Shown here: piece after piece, positions 57,451 to 64,000 of the stretch
Layout: each line of letters opens with the position of its first letter
How positions within the stretch are numbered: position 1 is the stretch's first letter
NCBI GenBank assembly: GCA_018902385.1
Contig: JABSSW010000061.1
Span: 186,001-250,000 of the forward strand
Source of the DNA: Physcia stellaris
Lineage: Eukaryota; Ascomycota; Lecanoromycetes; Caliciales; Physciaceae
Reading direction: 5' to 3'
Length of the DNA stretch: 64,000 nucleotides
Notes under the pieces: generated by a model
Databases searched by the model: none
What the model was told of the DNA's origin: nothing
Seen by the model: only the letters and a program-made list of their open reading frames with translations
Program-made: the position numbers and the translations under genes

Positions 57451-58900
57451 TTTATTCGAAAGTCGTGCATTTCACGCTAGAAAATAATTCTTGTACTAGA
57501 TTAACATACATGCAAAATGAGAGCACAAAAAATGTGCGAATGTCAAAATATTAGTTTCAACAAAAACGCATTAATTCTTTTTTCGTCAAATTATATCAAT
57601 TGAATTCTGATTGCAACACATTTGCGAAAATTGTATTTTCAACATTTTTTCACAGCAATCGTTTGTGTTTTCTGCTCAATATTTTAACGAATTCAATCTG
57701 AAATTTTCGTGCAAATTTTTTCAACGATGCGTGTTTTGAAATTTTCGTGCAAACTTTTTCAAAGCGACGAATTTTGAAACTTTTTCAACGATGTAAATTT
57801 TGATTTTTTCAACGATGTATTGTTTGAAACTTTCGAGCAAATTTTCCAAATGACGTAAATTTTGTAAAACTAGATTATACATCGATGCGAAGATTGCAGA
57901 AACGAACGAATCGAAATTCGATAATTTATTGACTTCAAATATGACGTAAAATCGATTTGTAAAAATTGCGATCGAATGATTGAAAACGTTTTGAATGTGT
58001 TTTCATGCGATGAAGCATCGATACGAGATTTGATATTTGAATTTGAATTGACGATACATCATGAAACAAGTATTTTGTGTTTGAATAATGCGATATTGAC
58101 GAGAGTGCGAGTCACATCATGATCTGATAACATCATTGTGAATTTCAGAGTTCTCAGATACTTTTTGCGACATCAATGATTCAATATCTATGCAATTTGA
58201 TTGTAGAAAGTTCATAAAATATGTCAAATGATCGAAAAATCGATAAGAAAAACAATGCATCGAATGCGCGACATGCATTGCGAACATACATCGATGCAAA
58301 AAGTACAAAATCGAACTTTTCTGATCTGACTAAGATTTGTCAGAGAATCAAATCGATTAGTATGCGAAAAGATCAGATATCTTCAGTTCTTTTTGATCGA
58401 ATTTTTGTTCTTTTTGATCGAGTTTCTGATTTGCAAGATCGAGTATGTAATAATTGCATAGTACGTTTTCTCGAAACGATACTATGTGATTTCAACGAGT
58501 ATGTAATGACTTCATACAGTACGTTTTCTCGAAGCGATACTATCTGAACGTGAGCATCTTGATCAGTACATTTTCTCGAAGTTGTATTGTTTAGTAGATT
58601 GCTTCTTCTCTTCTAACAATTGTACAGTAAATCAGTAAGTTTTTTCGAGATTGTATTGTCATCACTGTATTTTTCTTTTTCTCGTATTTATCGAGCGACT
58701 GAAGTCTCAAAAATAGTAAAAAAAAAAGACGATTAATCAGTCGTGTTAGATCAAAACGAAACAACAAAGATAAGTTTCTACCAATTTGTGAAACAATAGA
58801 CAAATAAACAAAACATACAACAACTTTTAAGTTTCTTCAGATCGATCAACGATTACTAAAGAGAGCGAGCGAACATAACAAACAGACAACATGTTAATTT
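57451..58900. other. Less mutated AT-rich DNA with dispersed short repeats
   Basis: No recognisable gene. A motif of the type ACGTTTTCTCGAAGCGATA recurs near 58,462, 58,519, 58,563 and 58,633 with variations, and GTTCTTTTTGATCGA repeats at about 58,385-58,420. Confidence 0.5.
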
Positions 58901-59800
58901 TCTCAAAATAATGACTTCAAGAAAATCAATACTCTTTCAAAGTAGAGCGAAAAGAAGCAAAACTTCAATAACGTTGTTTCATGAGTATTTCATTGTTCTC
59001 AACTCTGAAAACATTTGACATGATTCAATCGATAAATCGATAGATGACAGAACGTTTTTGACAATGTCTGCAAACAGAAAATGAACGCGAGAATGTCGAG
59101 AAAGAGAAACGTATCGAAACAAATCGAAAAATAAATCGAAACGTGAAAGATGACGTACGAATCGACTGTTTCATCGAGACGTGTGTTGTTGAAAATGTTT
59201 CGAATTTGATCGATTTGAAAGCAAATAAAATCATCGCATTGAAATATGACGTAATGCGCGTTTGTATGAAATCACATTTGTTTGCGAAATTGCATTTGTC
59301 AGAATCGCGAAAAGAAAACGAGCGCATTTGATGTCGCTGCAAATTAAATGAATTCGACTTTTCAACAAACATGTGATACAAATCGTTCACGATAAGATAA
59401 AGTTTTTGAATGTTTTGATGTTTCGAAATCGAGATTTGAAACGAAATAAACGAAACAGACGAGCAAATGATTGTTGACTTCTTCATGAATTTGCACATCG
59501 ATTTGAATGTCGCAATCGAAAAACGAGAAAACTTGAATGCAACGATTGATCGTGAAACAATTTCTGTTCAAGATATCGATTTTTTTGATGTTGCAATCGA
59601 CAAGAATTCTGATGAAAATTCTGAAAAAAATGTACTTTTTGAACGTTCGCGTACAATTTCTGATGCGAACATCGAGAAAAATATAAATTTCGATGACGAA
59701 AAAGATGTTGCAATTAGCTCATTTAGAATTAAAATTGCAGAAAGCTCGATGAAAATCTCAATTTCAAATTTTGTACATTTAGTATGATCATCGATATAAT
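58901..59800 (-). mobile_element. Fragment related to element A, reverse orientation
   Basis: The minus-strand frame 59025-59498 contains IVNDLYHMFVEKSNSFNLQR, clearly related to DLNRMFVEKSKSFDLRQH of element A, and another frame matches the A region near 40.3 kb (VCFVYFVSNLDFETSKHSKT compared with VYFVYIFSRVDSKTSKISHS). So a related element lies here on the other strand; its ends were not found. Confidence 0.6.
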
Positions 59801-62340
59801 CAATGAACTATTTCTACTTCAACAAATTATGAACTCGAACAATTCGCTTTTTATCAATCAAATATTATTCGTTTCGTTATTTTCATTTTTTTAATAATTT
59901 TTGCATCGTCGTGCGCAATCTTTACGAAATCGAATACATTTTTTGAAAAAAATGAATCAAACGAATTTTTTCGACTTTCAACGTTGAATTTATTGTTTTT
60001 TTATTGATTCATTATTTTGTTGTTTTTATTACATGAATTGATTCGCGTATACATATCGTTTTCTAATTTTTCGACGAATTTCGATGATTCTCGTTGTCAA
60101 ATCAACGATTTACATTTTTTTTATCATTTCAATATCGTGCGCAAAACATTCATTTGATCGATATTATGATTCATTGCGATATTCGAATCATTACAACATT
60201 TTGCTTTATTTACGTGTCATCAAAATATCTCATCATGATGTTTTATGTTTGAATTATTGTTCAAACGATCAATAACATCAATCGTCATTCAAAATTTCGA
60301 TTCGAATTTTACACGCAAATTTTGAACATTTGCGCACATTTTTTTATTAAATTGAATGCGTTATTTGCGTTAAATTTTTCAAATCGAGTTTTCATATTCG
60401 AATCGACGTTATTTTCGATAAAATTTCATTGTTGAAAATTATGTTTTTACATTAAATTTCATTTTCTTTATTAGTTTATTGTTAAATTACATTTGATTCG
60501 AATGTTTGAATATTCGTTTATTTTGCTCGTTCAAACGTTTGATCGTTTGTTGATTTTTTCGTATCGCATAAATGAAAATTTGAACGAGATTTTGAATTCG
60601 AAAATCGTGTCATTGATTCGTTTTTTACAAAACAAATAATTGATCTCGTTACTTTTTTCTTTTTTATCAATTTTTTGTATTTCTCATTGTTCGTTAAATT
60701 ATTTTCAATTTATTCTCGATACACATATCAATACATTTTTTTGTTTATTTTATCTCATTGTCTGTTTCGGAATAAATCATACGATCGTCATTTCGAAAAA
60801 ATCAAACAATTGACGCATTTGTTTTCGTCGTCGCTACACAATTGTTTATAAATTTTGACAATAAAAAAATGCATGAAACGAAACAAACACGATAATCATT
60901 TCATATCATTTTTTTAATAAACGTATTCAAGTCAAAATGAAAAATTATTCGATCAAATTTTTGATTTACATCAAATCATTGTATCGTTTCGAAAATTACT
61001 ATTTTTGAAAATTTGAAATCAAAAATCATTTTCAGTTTTTAAATGTTGAATGAACTATCACGAAATTCATACGAATTCGTTTTATTAAAAATTTCATGAC
61101 AAATGAAATCAAAGCGAAAAATTATACGAACGAACATGTCGTCGTCAAAACGTCTGATTTGAAAATCGTTCAAAATCGTCATGATTTTGAAATCATCAAA
61201 ACACATAATTTTTTATTTAATTTCGTGTATGTTTCACATCGTTTCATTATTTTGAATCAAAACATTTTGTTGAAACGTTGAATCGTTATTGCATTTCAAT
61301 TCAAAAAAAAAAACGTTCGTTTTCGTCATGAATATCATTTTTACATTTCTAAATCTCAATTCAGAATCGAATGACGTTGAATCGTTCGTCGTTGTCGTGA
61401 AATTTATTCAAAATGATTTCATCACTATGAATGTCGAAATTTTCATTATTATATTCGTCATTTGTCAAAACATTTTGTTCGTCAAAATGAAACACGTTCA
61501 TTTTTTTTTCGTTCAATAACAACGCAACAATTGAATCGAATTCAATACAAATGTCAATAAATTTTGTTTCGAATTTCGTCATTATGCAAAAATCGTTCAA
61601 TTTTTCAAATTCGTCGTCATGATCACACAAATTTCGAAATCGTCAAACAAGCGAACACGTACGCACGATGATCAAACGTTCATTTTCACGTCAAAATTTT
61701 TCAAATATGTGAAATCATCGTGATGTTTTTTTTTTAAATGCGTTGAAACAAATCAAATTCATCATGATTTCAAACGATGTTTTTGACAAAATTTCAACAT
61801 TGCATACAAAAATTGACTAAACAAAAACATGTTCGATTACGTTAAAAACGAAACGAATTGAAAATCACAATCGATCGTCAATTGAAAACGTGTTTTATCG
61901 ATTGCTCGAACGATCAACAACATGTTGTGATACGTTAATTCGAAAACAAATATTCACGTTTGCAAAAACAAACATTTTATTCAATCATTTCGTTTTCACG
62001 AATTTATCGTTTTAATCGTCGATAAAATTCGTTTTTCGATTTCAAATCTGAACATGATACAATTTTTTATCGTTTTATCAAATGAAAAAATCATTGAAAT
62101 TTTCATTTTATCGATGTATTACATGCTCGATTCGTTTGTCAATTTTTTTTCGATATTTGTTCTCGAAAAACAAAATATTTATTGAAACACATTCGATCAC
62201 GTGTTTAGAAATCGTGATATTTTTGTTGTTTGAGCGTTTTTGAACGAAAATGATTTTTATGCAATTATGTTGCAAAACAGTCAAATGATTGTTTTGATCA
62301 CTATTTCGTTTATTTCGCTATTTACATAACATAAACGACT
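59801..62340. other. Saturated AT-rich DNA, probably 5' part of a Copia element
   Basis: Very few CpY or RpG dinucleotides. No readable domains, but it precedes Copia integrase on the same strand and probably holds its gag. Confidence 0.4.
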
Positions 62341-64000
62341 GAAACATTTTAATTATTTTGTTTTTCGAATATATTTTAAATTTTTGCAAATCAATTATGT
62401 TGACGACGTTTCGAATAATCATTGCGATATATGCAAACAAATCAAAATTAAACGAAAATTCAATCGAAACGAAAACATCAAACGAATTTCAAAATTTTTT
62501 CACATCATACATATTGATTTTGTATTTATCTCGATATTCGATTACGAGCAAAAAACGTGTTATATCACGTTCATTTGTAATTGATGTCGAAAAATTGATG
62601 TCTATACAATCAAAAACAAAACAGAATGAATAATTCATTTTTCGATTTACATTTTCATAATTGAAAATCAATATAATGTGAAAATCAAAATCGTCAAAAT
62701 TAATTATGATTTCGAATTTCGCAACATCAAATTCGATGCATTTTTGATTTTCAAAAACATTTTATTCGAATTCGATTTTATCGACGTTCAAAACGTAAAT
62801 GAAATCGTTGAAACTCATTAACGTACGATTACAATCATGATTCAAACGACGTTATTTGACGACGACATATTTGATTTTTTGTGATCGAACGTTATTTTGA
62901 TCATGACATATATCAAAAAACGTCGTTTTTCGATTTTCTTTGACGACATGAATTTTATCGAAAAATTTATCGACATTGTTTCAAATTTTTCTAATTTACA
63001 TTCATTTGAAATTATCGTTTACGTCGTCAAAAATTCGAAACACAAAAATCATTTCGAATTTCGCGATGACAAAAACATTTTCATTGAATACGACGACGAC
63101 ACGATTTATCGTGTATAAATTTCATTTTTTAACGACAACGAAATACGCAAAATCAAAAACGTCGATTTTTACGATGTCGCAATTTTCAAACAATACACGA
63201 TTTTTAGCGAAATTATTGCATTTGAACAAAAAAGATATTCTATTATTTCAAACACAATTTCAGACGTTATTGTTTCGAAAATTATCACATTCAAAAATAA
63301 ATCGATCATTTTTCGCAAAATCAAATTCGCATTAGAAATTTCACAAAACATATTTTCAATCATTTTTTATAAATTTATCATCATGCGTTCAAATCGTCAA
63401 ATCAAACAAATCGATTTTTTTATGAATTCATTTGTTTATTTGATTATATCAAACAATACGACAAAAATATTTAACGTTGTTATGACAAAATTATTGACAA
63501 ATTGAAAGCATTTTTTCGACGATCTCGTCGTTTTTTTGAATTGTATCGACGAAAATTTTATTTTCGTCGAACGCATTTTCGAATGATACAATGATTCATG
63601 CGTTGTCAATTCAATTTCATTGTTAATTGATTTTATCGAAATTCAAAACGTCACAAATTTTGAAAATTTCGTTGTTTTCAACAATATGAATGACGACGAA
63701 CTCAACACATAATTACAAATCATAAATAGTTCAGATTCGTCAAACTGAATGAACGTCGTCGAAAACGAAATTCAATTTTTGAACAAAAACAATACATGAA
63801 TTTTGATAAATCGTACATTCGATGATCGAAAATTTTTAAACGATAAATGAATTTTCAAAATCAAACGAAATATCGAAAAAAAAAATAATTCGTTACAAAG
63901 TTCGATGAATTGTTAAAAATTATTTGCAACAATACATTGATTTCGAACAAATTTTTGTTTTCGTGATCAAATCAATGGTTTTTCGAGTTTTGTTCGTCAT
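62341..64000 (+). mobile_element. Second Ty1/Copia element, integrase region, runs off the window
   Basis: The plus-strand frame near 62,384-62,580 reads CDICKQIKIKRKFNR and then IHIDFVFISIFDYEQKTCYI, the Copia integrase zinc-binding end and core start. Near 62,900-63,118 it reads SNLHSFEIIVYVVKNSKHKN and NIFIEYDDDTIYRV, typical of the Copia integrase/RT junction (FG...YV, then GY..D..YRV with Gly changed to Glu). Saturated mutation; the element continues past 64,000. Confidence 0.75.

Larger units (their letters stand above)
35491..64000. other. AT-rich block hypermutated in CpY/RpG context
   Basis: About 28.5 kb of nested dead retrotransposons. CC, GG, CT and AG are nearly absent in the oldest parts, while CA, TG and CG stay common. 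No functional gene is expected. Local composition shows two grades: saturated (35.5-36.3, 42.76-43.08, 52.9-56 and 60-64 kb) and intermediate (elements A and B and the 57.5-59.8 kb part). Confidence 0.9.

Noticed and set aside
35491-64000. Classical CpA-type RIP
   Set aside because: CpA and TpG are abundant and TpA is not enriched; LTR differences fall almost only at CpY/RpG.

Overview
The window looks like genomic DNA of a filamentous ascomycete (Pezizomycotina). The genes have short introns of about 50-110 bases with GT..AG ends. The families present are typical of the group: a Pth11-type rhodopsin-like membrane protein, a ferric reductase, a vanadium haloperoxidase and several small secreted proteins. 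About 35.5 kb of normal-composition DNA is followed abruptly by about 28.5 kb of very AT-rich DNA packed with dead retrotransposons. The element types suggest Leotiomycetes, but that is a weak inference.

Layout, 1-35,490: a broken hypothetical gene, a secreted hypothetical protein, a ubiquitin-conjugating enzyme with a stop at codon 6, a Pth11-like receptor (5 exons), a coiled-coil protein, a disordered protein, a small secreted cysteine protein (frameshifted), a 2.4-kb inverted-repeat transposon carrying an unmutated hairpin, a ferric reductase, a vanadium haloperoxidase with a Gly/Gln/Pro tail, a cysteine-rich single-pass surface protein, a TA-flanked MITE, a Nudix hydrolase, a 790-residue fusion of a Gfo/Idh/MocA oxidoreductase and a DegT-type aminotransferase (divergent from the Nudix gene), three small hypothetical or secreted proteins and a two-exon CNSDNC-type secreted protein.

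Layout, 35,491-64,000: a heavily decayed Ty1/Copia element on the plus strand appears to be split by two younger LTR elements. Element A (36,327-42,754) has 196-bp LTRs, target duplication CATCG and no visible polymerase. Element B (43,085-52,904) is Ty3/Gypsy on the minus strand, with 133-bp LTRs, target duplication CGTGT, gag, protease, RT, RNase H, integrase and an extra 3' ORF. Further right lie a piece related to A in reverse orientation and a second Copia element that runs off the window end.

Main discovery: the repeats carry a C-to-T hypermutation footprint that is not classical CpA-type RIP. Cytosine has vanished before C and T, and equivalently G after A and G, while CpA and CpG remain. 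In 54,001-54,180 I count 26 C, all followed by A or G, and 14 G, all preceded by C or T. The two LTRs of element B differ at 13 positions; all are transitions and all lie in CpY/RpG context. Element A gives 9 of 11, and the inverted-repeat transposon at 11 kb gives 4 of 4. CAA, CAG and CGA codons are not turned into stops by this change, so only TGG becomes TGA. Long ORFs therefore survive, but without glycine, proline or tryptophan. Standard RIP indices would score this DNA as unaffected. The depth of mutation falls from host Copia to elements A and B to the clean hairpin, giving a relative time scale.
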